A stretch of 64,000 nucleotides of DNA, taken from positions 310,001 through 374,000 of the forward strand of contig OAPG01000018.1 in NCBI GenBank assembly GCA_900208305.1, in the 5' to 3' direction. This document shows positions 30,020-41,491 of the stretch, piece by piece. Position numbers and translations under genes: made by a program. Each line of letters starts with the position of its first letter. The stretch's first letter is position 1. Under the pieces are notes generated by a model that was not told the DNA's origin, did no database searches, and saw only the letters and a program-made list of their open reading frames with translations. This DNA is from Melanopsichium pennsylvanicum (taxonomy: Eukaryota; Basidiomycota; Ustilaginomycetes; Ustilaginales).

Positions 30020-33000
30020 TTAATTCTCTGAAATCCGACCCGTACTGTCGCTAGCAGGGATGCTCAGATTCGTCATGCTCATCGTCCTTGTGCCTGTCGG
30101 ACTTCCCCTATTGCTCTGACCGACCGGTGGAGCTACGAGCGGCGTCATGCTCGCTGCAAAGTGCTTGGGCGTCTCGGGTCTTGGCAAAGGCGTCATGGTA
30201 CCTGGTGTACTTGGTACGCTCCTGTTGTGCTTCATGTGAGCCTGGATCAAATGTCCCGCACACAACGCTCCCATGAGTGACAGCTCACCCGCCATAACCG
30301 ATGCTGCAATAATCCTCGCCAACCTCTGAGCATTTGCACCTGGTGTACTCTGGTGCGCTCCTGCGATTCCCATCATCTCCAACATACTCCTCTGCGGTGG
30401 CAACACCGTTCCACCGCCCACCGTACCAACCTCAATGCTGGGCATGCTCACCGTGATGAGCAGGTCCTCATCATCATTGATCGCCTCCATGAGCGTAATG
30501 CAATTCGAAGATTCCACATTCTGTGCCGGATCTTGACCCGTAGCAAGGTAAATCGCCGTGAGAATGTTGGCCGCGTGTGCGTTGAACCCTCCCACCGAAC
30601 CAGCCATGGCCGAGCCAATAAGGTTCTTCTTGGTGTTGAGGTTAACCAGATCTCGAACAGTGCATTTGAGTACGGAACGCACGACCGAACCGGGCACAAC
30701 GGATTCGGCGACAACAGACTTTCCACGACCCTCGATCCAGTTGATCGCGGCAGGTTTCTTGTCTGTGCAGTAGTTGCCCGAGAGCGAGAGCACCCTCATC
30801 TCGGGGAAGTACTCTTCGGTCATCATGCCAAGTGCTTTCTCTACGCCCTTGGAAATCATGTTCATCCCCATGGCGTCTCCGGTAGAGGTTGCGAATCGGA
30901 CGTAGAGTGTTCGGCCAGCGAGGACACAGCGCAGGGAAGAAAGACGGGCAAAGCGCGAGGTCGAGTCGAAAGCAGCCTTGATGATGCTAGCGCCCTCCTG
31001 CGAGTCGATCCAGCGCTTGGCCTTGGCAGCCTGCACAACACTTGGAAACTCGAGCGCAGGTCCACGAGTCATGGCATCCTGTGTCAAAACCGTCGTAACA
31101 CCGCCGCCTGCGTTGAGAGCCTTGCAACCACGGGATGTGGATGCGACCAGCGTACCTTCTGTCGTAGCCATGGGGATGGGCATGATTTGACCGTCAATGT
31201 TAAGCGGACCGGCGATGCCAACAGGGATGGGCATGTAGCCAACCACGTTCTCGCAGCAAGCACCCATGACTTTGCCGTAATCGTAATCGCGGTGCGGCAG
31301 CAGCGAACTTTCGAGTGTATTTGTGGCAGAAGCACGCGAAACCAACGCACGTCGCACGCGGACGGCGCGTTCGTGATCCTGAAGCACCTTTTCGAGGGCA
31401 TATGCAGCAATCTTTCCATTCTGGCTCAGGGTGATGATCTCTTCGTCGGTAAGGAAGAACACACCAGCACCTCCAGCATAGATATCGACAAGTTCCTCGA
31501 GAGGTCGAACGACGGCCACACCATCAGGTCCAACGTAGGTCGCATCGTGCAGACGGATCTTTTGAGCACGCTGCTCGGGAGCGGCAACAGCACCATTGCC
31601 GTCGGAGCTGGGAGCAACACCTGATTTCTTCAAAGCTTCCATGGCATCAGGTTTGACAGCCGCAGCAGGAATGGCGTTGACGCCAGCACTAGTAGCGGAA
31701 GCATCTTTAGCGGAAAGCTTGTCGTTCTCGCGTGCGAGCTTGGAGAGAGGAGAAGAAGCGTGAGCAGCCGACATCTGAGCTAGCTTGTTGTGATAATCCG
31801 AAAGACCGTCGGCGCTCTTACCGCCAACTTGGACTGTTGGCTTGCCATTCTCTGCGCGATGGCTCCACCTTGGACGATTGCGCTCGCTGTGCTCCTCAAT
31901 GGCTTTGGCTTCGTTGTCGAGGTGAGCGCCGATAAATCGAGCTGCGGCGTAGGCAGCGGCGCCGGCTGCGTTGCCTTCAGAGAGAGCTGCGTTTCCAGTG
32001 GCGATGCCTTTGAGCAGATATGCGTTGAGGAAGATGCTGATACCGAGAGCCAGAGACATCCACTTGCTGATGACAGGGTCGCCGACGATGATCGTCCATC
32101 CGCTCATGAGGCTGTCGAGAACAGCAAGCGATGAGCTGCCTCGGCCAACGGAGACGGGGCGAACACCGGCAGAGGAAATCTGAGCATAGACACCGGACGC
32201 ATTGAGAGCGGCGCTGGCGAGAGCACTGCGAGAAGCAGACACAGCTTCGTTGGCCTCGAGAAGGACGAGGATGGTGGGCTCAGAGATGCGGGCGACCAGA
32301 TCCATGTCAGCCGGTTGCGACTGCGAGAGCTGAGCAAGAAGAGGAGCGATGGCCGAAGTAGCGGCAGGACCAAAGATGGGCGACTGCTCAGCAACGATCT
32401 GGTAAGGCGATGGCTCGTACGTGGCATGGTGTCGCGTGATGGCCGACTGCCTTGTGAGGGTCGAGATGAGGTTTAACGAGTGAAGGATGAGGAAGGAAGC
32501 GATGAGGAGCAGCTTCAATCGACTGAGAGGGTTCTCTGCCTTGCGGCTCCTCTCCGAAGAGGCTGAGCCGAACAGAGTCTTGCACACCTTCTTCCACACA
32601 GGGCGGCTGGAAGGCGAAGGGCTTGAATCGCGCGAAGTGGAGCTATCCGAGACGGGGCTTGCAGGTGCAGAATCCGAATCTGAGCTGAGTTGAGCGCTGA
32701 GCTTGGGCTTGCGAACGCCACGCTTAACCTTGATACGATGCACCTCGACCATGACGGTGAGGATAGAGACGTAAAAGGCAAAGAGGAAGATGCAGTCAAA
32801 CAGGAGGATGAGAGCGGCAAGCTGGCAGAACTCGCGAAGACCACTGACGCCGCTAGTAGCGCCAACAGCCATAACGGCGATCTCAATGAGGTAGTCGCGA
32901 ATGATAGGTACACCGACACGGTTAACGGCGGATACGACGATTTCGTGAGCAGGCATGGGAGTTGGCTCGGCCCAGCGCAAGCTGTCTTCGTTCTTGAGCC

Positions 33001-34411
33001 TTTCGGTAAGAGCGCGGACAAAGGACTCCTCCCGCGACATGGCAGTAGCGCCGTTGCTGGCGCCGGCGGGGGTCTTACCAAGAGTTACGATTTCGGGCTG
33101 TTCGAGGTTGCTGAGGATGAGCTCGGAGCGCTGCTTATTGCTGAGCACGCTTGCAGAAGGCGTGATCTCGGGATGAGTGAAGATGGCGCGGGTGAGCAGG
33201 TAGGGCTTCTCGAAACCGACCAAGATGACGAGGAAGGGCAGAGCTTCGGACAAGCAGATGGGGTCTACGGTGACGCCAAGCAAGGATGCAAAGGTGATGG
33301 CCAGTAGGAAAGCAAAGATGGACGACGTGAGAACCGAGGTGCCGAGCCAAAAGTTGCTACCAAACTTGCGCATGGAGAGGAAGAGGTTGACAAAGGTACC
33401 ATGCATCAGGATGTAGGCCGAGAGCATGACAAAGATGTCAGCCGAGTCGGCTTTCTTGAGAAGGGCCCAGAATCGGATGACGAGTGCTTTGAGTGCGTAC
33501 GCCATCCAGCGAATGCGCTGAATTTCGTCCGTGTTGCGCTTGGCGCCGCGTCTTGGCTTCAAGTTGTTGGGTGCGTATGGATTGAATTCGCCATCGGGAA
33601 CGAGAGGAACGAGACGCAGGCCTTTGTAGAGCTCATCGAGTTCTGCAGCAGAAGCCTTGACGAGAGTAGCAGGGCGAGGGGCAGAGCCGACGGCGTTTGT
33701 CAAAGACTTGGACAGGATGGAAGGGTCGACGAGATTGCTAAGGAATTTGTTGTGCAGGAGAGTGTCATCAGCAGCGTTGGTGGTCGAAGCAGTGGTGTGA
33801 GCGAAAGTTTTGCCAAAGACATAGGCCGAGTGGTGTGAATCTGCGTCCTTAATCAAAGTTGCGCTGGCGTCCGAATCGACAAGGTTGGTGACGAGGATAT
33901 GGGAGAGCGATGGGAGGACGGCATGCTGAATCTGGGAAGCCATGTAAGACTCGCTTGCGCTGGTCAGAAGGACAGGCTCGACAAAAAAGGTGTGAGAAGA
34001 AGAGTCGACGAGCGAAGCGGCGTGTTGAGACACTTTGCTAAGAGGTTGCCAGGTGTTGTCGCCACCAGCGTTTCGAACGTAGACGGTTTCGGCATGGCTC
34101 TGAAGGTTGTTTGTGGGTGATGCGGCTTTGGTGCTACCGGCCCACTGGAAAAGAGCTGATGATGAGCTGGAAGCCAGGGTAGTAGCTTGGATTGAGATGG
34201 GCTCAAAGAAGTTGGAGTGTGTGACAGCATGGAGGAGCTGAAAATAGGCAAGGGTGACGATGATAAAGAAAAGGACAATAACCTCGATAGGGTTGTGGGA
34301 CGCCGCGCTGGCGAGGCGGCTGAGCATGATCTTGGGCAAAGAGAGCGGCTGAGCAGAGAGGCGGATAGACGAAGGAGCGCTGGCGTGGGAGGAGGCTGAG
34401 GCGGTGGACAT
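30020..34411 (-). CDS. HMG1: 3-hydroxy-3-methylglutaryl-CoA reductase
   Basis: A single exon encodes 1463 residues, longer than the 1050-1200 usual in fungi. ATG 34411 has an ideal context (GCCACCATG) and is preferred to the in-frame ATG ten codons earlier. The N-terminal half is membrane-bound, with a sterol-sensing-like block near 360-415 ([31 protein letters not shown]). The catalytic domain starts near 1000: [29 protein letters not shown] (catalytic Glu), [26 protein letters not shown] (catalytic Lys), [12 protein letters not shown], and [13 protein letters not shown] (catalytic His followed by Ser). It makes mevalonate in the ER membrane, the committed step of sterol and isoprenoid synthesis. 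The Ser after the catalytic His matches the animal AMPK site position. Confidence 0.97.
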   Translation of the reverse strand: MSTASASSHASAPSSIRLSAQPLSLPKIMLSRLASAASHNPIEVIVLFFIIVTLAYFQLLHAVTHSNFFEPISIQATTLASSSSSALFQWAGSTKAASPTNNLQSHAETVYVRNAGGDNTWQPLSKVSQHAASLVDSSSHTFFVEPVLLTSASESYMASQIQHAVLPSLSHILVTNLVDSDASATLIKDADSHHSAYVFGKTFAHTTASTTNAADDTLLHNKFLSNLVDPSILSKSLTNAVGSAPRPATLVKASAAELDELYKGLRLVPLVPDGEFNPYAPNNLKPRRGAKRNTDEIQRIRWMAYALKALVIRFWALLKKADSADIFVMLSAYILMHGTFVNLFLSMRKFGSNFWLGTSVLTSSIFAFLLAITFASLLGVTVDPICLSEALPFLVILVGFEKPYLLTRAIFTHPEITPSASVLSNKQRSELILSNLEQPEIVTLGKTPAGASNGATAMSREESFVRALTERLKNEDSLRWAEPTPMPAHEIVVSAVNRVGVPIIRDYLIEIAVMAVGATSGVSGLREFCQLAALILLFDCIFLFAFYVSILTVMVEVHRIKVKRGVRKPKLSAQLSSDSDSAPASPVSDSSTSRDSSPSPSSRPVWKKVCKTLFGSASSERSRKAENPLSRLKLLLIASFLILHSLNLISTLTRQSAITRHHATYEPSPYQIVAEQSPIFGPAATSAIAPLLAQLSQSQPADMDLVARISEPTILVLLEANEAVSASRSALASAALNASGVYAQISSAGVRPVSVGRGSSSLAVLDSLMSGWTIIVGDPVISKWMSLALGISIFLNAYLLKGIATGNAALSEGNAAGAAAYAAARFIGAHLDNEAKAIEEHSERNRPRWSHRAENGKPTVQVGGKSADGLSDYHNKLAQMSAAHASSPLSKLARENDKLSAKDASATSAGVNAIPAAAVKPDAMEALKKSGVAPSSDGNGAVAAPEQRAQKIRLHDATYVGPDGVAVVRPLEELVDIYAGGAGVFFLTDEEIITLSQNGKIAAYALEKVLQDHERAVRVRRALVSRASATNTLESSLLPHRDYDYGKVMGACCENVVGYMPIPVGIAGPLNIDGQIMPIPMATTEGTLVASTSRGCKALNAGGGVTTVLTQDAMTRGPALEFPSVVQAAKAKRWIDSQEGASIIKAAFDSTSRFARLSSLRCVLAGRTLYVRFATSTGDAMGMNMISKGVEKALGMMTEEYFPEMRVLSLSGNYCTDKKPAAINWIEGRGKSVVAESVVPGSVVRSVLKCTVRDLVNLNTKKNLIGSAMAGSVGGFNAHAANILTAIYLATGQDPAQNVESSNCITLMEAINDDEDLLITVSMPSIEVGTVGGGTVLPPQRSMLEMMGIAGAHQSTPGANAQRLARIIAASVMAGELSLMGALCAGHLIQAHMKHNRSVPSTPGTMTPLPRPETPKHFAASMTPLVAPPVGQSNRGSPTGTRTMSMTNLSIPASDSTGRISEN

Positions 34412-36030
34412 GGTGGCGAGCAAGATGCAGAACGGATGCACTTGCTAGCTAAGGCAAGTGACGAAAGGTGCCAAATGAAGTATGAATAGGTGTATGTTTA
34501 GTCAAGAGCGACGTCGTGTGAAATTTGAGTGTGCTGACGAAATGGAAGGTAGAAATTTACAAGGGTGGACGAGGCGTATCAAGTGAGGAGGAGGTGGTGG
34601 TGGTGGTGGTGGTGGTGGTGGTGCAAGATGAGCGCGTGGTTTGGGAAGGAAATCAAAGATGGTTTTGTGCTATGCGAGAAAGGTTTGGCCAAGTAATGCC
34701 GAAATTCAAGAGGTGAGCGATGCAGCAAAGCAAATGAATGCAAGGATACAGCAGCGTGATAGGGAGATAGCCAGGTTGAGAAAGGCTTACAATTGGGAAA
34801 GCAAAACAGCAAGCTAGTGCGATTGTTGAACCGAAAGACGAGGGTTGAGCCTGAGGGAGGAGGAAGCAGGTCTCGTTGAGAGAGAGAGGTGTCGTATGGT
34901 GAAAAATGAGGTAGTTGATGCTCGCGTGCTGAAAAGGGAACAAGGTAGGGGAGTATGAAGACAAGAGAGAAAGGTAGACAAGGAGGACGAGGAGCAAGAA
35001 GATGCCAAGATGGGTGTGGCACCAACCAAGCAGAGCAAAGCAGAGAGCAAAGCAGAGCAAAGCAGAGAGCAAAGCAGAGCAGAGCAGCACAGTTTGACGT
35101 TGAAGAATCAGCCACAGTGTGAGTTGTGCAGGTTGATTAGGAAGCACAACTCAGCAAACACCAACAGCGCAATAATAATAAAATATCATTAAACCAAGAG
35201 CAGTAAAGCAGTTCAGGTACAGCGCCAAACCACGCCAAACCACGCCAAACCACGCCACACAAAAACCTACACAGAGAAAAGCGATCGTCGAGCCGCAGCG
35301 GTCAGAGTGCGTTTGAGAGAGTCTCTCTTTTGCGTGTCTGTGTATATGTGCAGTAATTTTATTTTTAATTTTTTACTGTAATTTCAAATACCGTTACGCT
35401 CTTGGCTGTCAAACCAGAACGAGATGCAAAGTGGGGCCACTTTCTGGCTAGCTCGTACCCTCAATCCACGCACAATCACCCATGATCAGCAACATCTTGA
35501 CATTGCTTCCGTCTGATACTGACCGCAACGACGAGCCGAATAGTCAAGAACAGCGTCACTTTGATCAGTGCAGTCTGATGAGTAAAGTGAGCTATCTGAA
35601 GCCGAGAACCAAGTTGAACCATTCCAGGATCAGGACCATGTCGAGATGGCCAATTTGTAGCACTTCTCATCAAGACGCAGACGCAACTCAACCTAAATTC
35701 GAGCAATCATTGCAATCTGCTTTTTCAAGCCACACAGTATCACTTGACAGTGCTTCTCAGTATCGAGTTCTAGACAAAACATGTCCAAGTGCTAACGACT
35801 TTTCATCTCGACGAATGACAGTCGAGCTGTGAAAGAGGTGGTTGTATGATTCTTCTAAGAGGAGAGGGTTTAGCTTGAACCCCTTTTTTTTGTCAAATGT
35901 TCGTTCCGACGACGTGGTTTGAGAAATAATGATGCTATATAGAAGTTATCTGAATGAATCACGTTCGGTGACATCCTTACGTGTCTTTATGCATAAGAAA
36001 CCCCCCCCCCCCCTTTTTTTTCGTTTCGAT
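34412..36030. promoter_or_regulatory. HMG-CoA reductase promoter and CLU1 downstream region
   Basis: About 1.6 kb without a gene. It has a (GGT)n run (34590-34622), AAAGCAGAGC-type repeats (35033-35090), three CACGCCAAAC-type decamers (35227-35258), TTACTGTAA at 35373, and a C13T8 homopolymer junction at about 36000-36022 just past the CLU1 stop. Confidence 0.5.
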
Positions 36031-39000
36031 CTACTTGCGACGGGTCTTTCCTGACTTCGACTTGGTTGGCGTACTGGAGGCGCCCTGGATGAACTTGACA
36101 ATCTCATCCAATGACTTGCCTGATGTATTGCTGTTTGTCTGCTCACGGCCTCCAATCGCACTTGAAACGGTCACATTGGTCCTGTTGCCGTTTGCACTGG
36201 TTGGCAAAACAAAAGCCCCCTGTTGAGCCTGTCTAGCCTTGGCTTCCTGCTCCAACCTCGCCACCCTCACTGCGGATGCAGCCAGACTCGAGCAAAATGC
36301 CTCACTCTCCTTAGTCTGCGAATCATCCTTACCCAACCTGGCTTCAAACACTCTCCATGCCTCCTTCTCAACCGTGAGCGCGGTCTTGAGGTCCCCTGCG
36401 AGCGTATATGCCTGGCTGAGCTCATGCGCGAGGTTGGCAGTGTGAATACTCTCAACACCAAACAGCGAGATCGCGAGTTCGTGAGCCGACTTGTACACAC
36501 GTAGAGACGATTCGAACAACCTCGCGTTCTGCAGCGTGAGTGCAACATTGGACAGAGCGTTGATACAATCAGGATGTTGCTCTCCGTGCAGCAGGCTCCA
36601 TAGCTCCAGCACTCGTCGCTGGCAAAGCAAACTCTCTCGTGTGTTGCCTGCGGATCGTTCGAGAACAGCCAGGTTCATATACTGGTTCAGAGTCTCTGGG
36701 TGGTCCAAGCCGAGCGTGCGTTCAGAAACGGTTACGGCTTGGCGCTGGTATCGCACAGCATTGGCCATGCTGATGTGGTCGTTGACACTAGGCAGATCGG
36801 CCTCGGTGAGTTCCTTGTTCTCTTGCTTGGCTTGGTTGATGAGTTCAGCGCGTTCCATGGCGACAACTCCGGCAAGGTGGTGTACGATGGTAGCGAACAA
36901 GGCATAGCATCGCGCAACTTCGGGATGGACGAGCCCGTACACTTGCTCGTGAAAGCTGACGCCCTCCAGCAACAGCTCCAGACCCAGATCGCGGTCACCT
37001 CGGCTGATCGAGATTCGGCCAGCCTCGAATGCTTCCTCGGCCAAGGTGCTCTTGGGAGTCGAGTCCTTGACAATCGGTACGAGGTTGAGAACATCCTCGG
37101 GCTCAAAGCTGGTTGAGCCGACAACCTTGACGGTGTTCTTGTCAGCCACGCCAGCACCGTTAGCCTTCTTGCCACCATTCTGCTCATTGCTGCCCTTGTT
37201 CTTCTTGTTCTTGCTCTTCTTACCCGCAGTGCCGTTCTCCTTGACGTGGCCATTAGCCTGCGCCTCGCTCTTTTCCGAGACAGCAACATCAACATCAACA
37301 ATCTTGGCCTCAAAAACGTAATCCTGAAGCTTGAGCTGGATACCGGTGCGCAAAGCCACCTCACGGAGCAGCTGGGCACGTCGCAGTTCCTGGTCAAAGA
37401 AGCTTGCAGGGAGCTCGAATCGGAAACGTTGACGAATCTCCGCAGTCAACTTGGCCTTGAGCGACTCGGGCGTGAGCTTGGTCCATTCGGCCTCAGTGTT
37501 GTCTAACAGGGGCGAAGAGATGGGACGAGCTTCGGGGTTGGCGTTGAACTTGTCTCCGACAAGGCAATTGAGGAAGTGTGAGATACAGGCAGCAATGTTG
37601 ACCTGCTCAACATTGCGGATGAGGTGTCTCAAAATACGCTTGCTCGCTCGAAGTACCATCTCCTGCAGCACAGTCAGGCGGAAGGCATTCAAGAATCCTT
37701 CGTGGCCGGGGCCAGCCTTCTTGATCAGATCCTGGTCGAGCTCTTCCTTGGCCTCAGCGGAGCAAAGACGAGCCACATAGCCGAGGTATCGGATGTTGAT
37801 ACCGCGGGCGTGCATCTGGCGGCTCAAAGCACCACCATCAGCAGCGGTGAAAAGACCCGCAGCGACATCGGTGACGAAGCGAGGGATCGCAACCTTACGC
37901 AGGAAATCCGAGGCCTGTCGAACGGCTGCAACGCTGGCATCAGACTCGTCAGTGATGGGAGTGATGACTTTGGAACCATCCTCGACGGAAGCATCGGCCA
38001 CCTTGAACTCAACAAAAGCATCGGGGTTGAAAGTGAGTTTGAACTCGGACGAATCGAGGCGCTCGGGCTCTTCTTCAGCGACCTCGACCTTGTCCGCGTT
38101 TTCACCATCTTGCTTATTCTCTTCCTGAGCTTTACCTTCAGCCTCCTTGGCCGCCTTGACCTCCTGGCGAGCAGCAAGCTTCGCGCGGGCCCACTTGCGG
38201 AACTCGCTGTCCCAATAAATTTCAAGCAACTCGGGACGAAGCAGAGTCATACGATGAGGGTAACGAGTGGAAGACTGAGCGCCGCCGTGGACAGGTCCCG
38301 AAACGTCGTTTTCAAGCCAGTTGATGTCGACAGGGTTGAGACGGGCGAGGTCGAGCACATACCGGCGTCCATCGGCACCTCGGAGGCCCTTGGAGTCAAC
38401 ACTGAGCCAAAGAGGGTGCTTCTTGCCATTGGCGTCCTCGACATCGTGCTCGTCGAGATGCAGCGTCTGAGCAACCTGATTGAAGAGCTTGTGGAATGCA
38501 GTGTTGTCGCGAATCACTTCGGGACCCTCGACACCGCCATAGACGACCTGAGTGTCGTCGTTGAGGTCAGCCTTGTTGCCGTTCTTGGCTTCAGCAGCCT
38601 TCTTGACCTCGGCTTCTTCGCTCTCCTCGGCAGCCTTGGTCTCGCCATTCTCGAGTTCATCATCAGTGTCATCACGACGGCGGAAGAGACCAGGAACGAC
38701 GCTCTGAGCAACCCATCGCTCACCCTTCCAGTCGACGACGATGGTGCCGAGCATGCAAAGACCGGCGACATCGAGGCTGTTGAGCGTCTTGACACCCTGG
38801 ATATCCTTTCCCACAGCCACGTGTGCGGCCTCGTCGCCGCCCATGTGAGGATAAAGGTCGACACCGTCGGCGCCCTTGGAGATGAAAAGGTTATTGACGA
38901 TGAACATTTGGGCATCGCGGGTGTCCATTGGGTTCATGGCCTGCACTTCACCAGCAGCGACCTTGGGAATTGCGCGCGCAGCAGCCTGAGTGAACTCGGA

Positions 39001-40263
39001 GTAAATGCGATTGAGCACACGGTCTCGCACGAGACGTTCTGGGAGGGTGGTGCGAGGCAGCTCTCGTGCAGACTGGAGCTCGTCGTTCCAGTCCCTTGTG
39101 CCCTCGAGTGTATCAGCCGAAGTAGCGCCTGTAAGGAGGAAGGCGGCCTGCGAACGGAGCGGGTCAGCATTGTGAGGGTGGTTACGAGCGAGCCAGGGAA
39201 AGGCGGGCAGTGAGTTGGTGACGGGGACGGCCGAAAAGTAGTCGCGAGACGAAAGAGGGTCGTTGAAAAGCTTGGAGAAGGTGGAGAGGAAGAGGGGCGA
39301 AAAGCCGCAAAGTAGGTCGAAGAGGGAGCAAGACGCAAAATCGTGACCATAAGCACGGGGAGTGGGGTCAAATCGAGCACCGGAAGACTTGTTGACGTAG
39401 AAGCCGTGGGTGGATGCAGTGATGAAGATGACTTCGCCCTCGAGGGTGCCAACTTGCAGATACAGAAGGTGGCCGTTGAGGCTCCAGTGCTGCGGTGGCG
39501 GATTCCAGGTTGCGAGGGAAAGCTGACGAAGGCAGATGGGCAGCGCACGAGGTCGTCGGGCCACTTGGGGAATGAGGTCGATTGGTGTCACAGCGGGCCA
39601 GCCTTGCCAGTCGGCTAGAGGAAGCTGGGTCTCTTTCTGTGCAGCGTCGATGGTGCCTTTTTTGGTTGGAGCGCGGTCAACTCCATTTTGTTGGGCGCTG
39701 TGCTGCTGCCATTCGTGTGGGTTCCTGACGGCGTCTTGAACGCTCAAGGCGGCATCGACACCAATGGCGCTTGGGTCAGCAGCACCACCGCTGAGCAAGT
39801 CACGGAGACGCTGGATATGTGCGCGTGCATCGGCCTCGTTGAACGGAACATGGGTAACGTGAAGCTGGCGCTTGTCCTTGGGAACATTGTTGAAAATTTC
39901 ACCAAGCTCGATCCATTCTGGCACAAGATCACCGAGCTGGATCTTTGTACCAGCCTTGGCTGTCGAAGCAGAACCGGCGATGGGCTTGCGGAAGCAAAAA
40001 GCACCAAGCCAGTAGCCTTCGGGACTGTCTGTGATGGTGACACGTAGGTCGTTGAGGGTTTCTTGAGGGGTCACAGCAACCTTGAGGGGCCAAGGAGTTT
40101 CTGGAAGACCGTGTGCGGTAGCAGTGGCGGAAGGTACGAGAGGACGCCGAGGGAGGTAGAGGCTAATCTCGAACGGCTGAAGCGACTCGTCAAGCTCTGA
40201 AGCTTGTACATCCTCGGGCGCGGATGGTGGCTGGGTAGCCGCCTCTGACTGTTCGTGTGCCAT
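36031..40263 (-). CDS. CLU1: Clustered mitochondria protein (Clu1/TIF31/CLUH)
   Basis: A single exon encodes 1410 residues, slightly longer than yeast Clu1 (1277). The N-terminal CLU-N region has LEGEVIFITASTHGFYVNKS preceded by GHLLYLQVGT. The CLU core follows (ETQLPLADW upstream; RDWNDELQSARELP; HMGGDEAAHVAVGKDIQGVKTLN). A later conserved block reads MHARGINIRYLGYVARL. The C-terminal part has TPR-like helices (RYQRQAVTVSERTLGLDHPETLNQYMNLA). A Lys/Asn-rich linker (KKSKNKKNKGSNEQNGGKK) and acidic insert lie between domains. Loss of CLU proteins collapses mitochondria around the nucleus; CLUH binds mRNAs for mitochondrial proteins. Cytosolic. Confidence 0.95.
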   Translation of the reverse strand: MAHEQSEAATQPPSAPEDVQASELDESLQPFEISLYLPRRPLVPSATATAHGLPETPWPLKVAVTPQETLNDLRVTITDSPEGYWLGAFCFRKPIAGSASTAKAGTKIQLGDLVPEWIELGEIFNNVPKDKRQLHVTHVPFNEADARAHIQRLRDLLSGGAADPSAIGVDAALSVQDAVRNPHEWQQHSAQQNGVDRAPTKKGTIDAAQKETQLPLADWQGWPAVTPIDLIPQVARRPRALPICLRQLSLATWNPPPQHWSLNGHLLYLQVGTLEGEVIFITASTHGFYVNKSSGARFDPTPRAYGHDFASCSLFDLLCGFSPLFLSTFSKLFNDPLSSRDYFSAVPVTNSLPAFPWLARNHPHNADPLRSQAAFLLTGATSADTLEGTRDWNDELQSARELPRTTLPERLVRDRVLNRIYSEFTQAAARAIPKVAAGEVQAMNPMDTRDAQMFIVNNLFISKGADGVDLYPHMGGDEAAHVAVGKDIQGVKTLNSLDVAGLCMLGTIVVDWKGERWVAQSVVPGLFRRRDDTDDELENGETKAAEESEEAEVKKAAEAKNGNKADLNDDTQVVYGGVEGPEVIRDNTAFHKLFNQVAQTLHLDEHDVEDANGKKHPLWLSVDSKGLRGADGRRYVLDLARLNPVDINWLENDVSGPVHGGAQSSTRYPHRMTLLRPELLEIYWDSEFRKWARAKLAARQEVKAAKEAEGKAQEENKQDGENADKVEVAEEEPERLDSSEFKLTFNPDAFVEFKVADASVEDGSKVITPITDESDASVAAVRQASDFLRKVAIPRFVTDVAAGLFTAADGGALSRQMHARGINIRYLGYVARLCSAEAKEELDQDLIKKAGPGHEGFLNAFRLTVLQEMVLRASKRILRHLIRNVEQVNIAACISHFLNCLVGDKFNANPEARPISSPLLDNTEAEWTKLTPESLKAKLTAEIRQRFRFELPASFFDQELRRAQLLREVALRTGIQLKLQDYVFEAKIVDVDVAVSEKSEAQANGHVKENGTAGKKSKNKKNKGSNEQNGGKKANGAGVADKNTVKVVGSTSFEPEDVLNLVPIVKDSTPKSTLAEEAFEAGRISISRGDRDLGLELLLEGVSFHEQVYGLVHPEVARCYALFATIVHHLAGVVAMERAELINQAKQENKELTEADLPSVNDHISMANAVRYQRQAVTVSERTLGLDHPETLNQYMNLAVLERSAGNTRESLLCQRRVLELWSLLHGEQHPDCINALSNVALTLQNARLFESSLRVYKSAHELAISLFGVESIHTANLAHELSQAYTLAGDLKTALTVEKEAWRVFEARLGKDDSQTKESEAFCSSLAASAVRVARLEQEAKARQAQQGAFVLPTSANGNRTNVTVSSAIGGREQTNSNTSGKSLDEIVKFIQGASSTPTKSKSGKTRRK

Positions 40264-41487
40264 GGGTGCGATGATTTATGTGATGGTGGAGAGGATCGGA
40301 GCTCGATCCTTGTTTTCCTTTTGGAGTTGAGAGAGACGCCTCTCGAATGACCAATGACCCTGATCTAATGATGTTGAGCAGATGCTAATGCTTTTACGAG
40401 CTTGGATGGAGCAGATTTTGCGATAGATGCAGTTCCGAGTCCACAAGACGTGATGGTGATAGCAGAGGTGGTACGGGGTACAGAACCAAAAGCTTGTCTA
40501 CCTTTGGCCAACAAACGGAGGTATCGGAAGACTGAGAGAACTCTATTGCTCTTGGATTAGTCAGACGAGATCGAATGCTCGACATGCTGCTTCAGCCGAG
40601 CCGGACAAAAAAAAAGCGGCAGGCTGACCATCACTCTCCATTGCTCGTTTGGAAGAACACAGTACACTAAAACCTAGTCCAGTCTCACCAAAAAAAAAAA
40701 AAGTTTTTACATACCGATCTTGCTGCATTCTTTTTGAGAGAGTAACACTCTTCTTTTCACTTCTCTTTTCTCTTGGGTTTTACGCCACTCAATTTTGACG
40801 CCTTTCTTCTTTTTTTTTATGCGCTGTATTGGTGCAATACAAAAATGGCTCGTGCTCAGGAAATCGGGTTCTCTACCGCGATCCAGGCGTGTGGCCAATG
40901 AGAGCCTTCGCATTCTGATCAGACAAACTTTGTCACTGCGACGTGCAAAAAAGTGGAGTGGCTGATACGATCTCTGTTCTGCATGGAACGAAAGCCAAAC
41001 AAGATTCCTCGTATTGGCCATACAATCGCAAAGCAAGGGCGCATGTGTCGTCTACTGTAGCATAAGGCAATAGCAAAGTGCCGGTGCTCTCCGAAAGGTG
41101 TGACTATTGAACTGTATTAATTTACTGTAAATTTACTGTACCTTTCTCATTGGCTGCGTCGAGAATTTACTCTTTTTTGCATAACTGAGAATCATAGTCG
41201 GACCCGCGTGACCATGGAGTGCGGATTGTTGTTCAGGATGTTAGACCCTCTCTTTCACTCGGCAAATGTCTGCACAGGCCGTGCACACATGCACATGGTA
41301 GAAAGCCTGAGTGGAGAAAGTAGACCCTGACGACAAGTCGATACAGGTGTGTGGTCGGTCGTCCTCGTCCAGATACTCGGTGTGCACAACATTTTCCCCG
41401 ACTCTCTACTGGATCGCTTCTTAACTTCATAGGCACGCTCGCTGATCGTCGTTACAACTAGCTGGTAGAGGTCGATCCTTGCATGGC
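40264..41487. promoter_or_regulatory. Divergent promoter region of CLU1 and VPS36
   Basis: About 1.2 kb. It holds poly-A/T runs and a pair of TTTACTGTA motifs at 41121-41140. No gene is seen. A three-codon upstream frame sits at the VPS36 start. Confidence 0.5.
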
Positions 41488-41491
41488 ATGA
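41483..41491 (+). promoter_or_regulatory. Minimal upstream ORF overlapping the VPS36 start
   Basis: ATG GCA TGA at 41483-41491: the TGA overlaps the VPS36 start codon (ATGA, 41488-41491). This could lower translation or favour reinitiation; effect is inferred. Confidence 0.35.

Noticed and set aside
30353..31624. 423-codon plus-strand frame opposite HMG-CoA reductase
   Set aside because: Antisense shadow of the conserved catalytic domain.
37624..39213. 529-codon plus-strand frame opposite CLU1
   Set aside because: It is an antisense shadow of the CLU1 coding sequence with no domain of its own.
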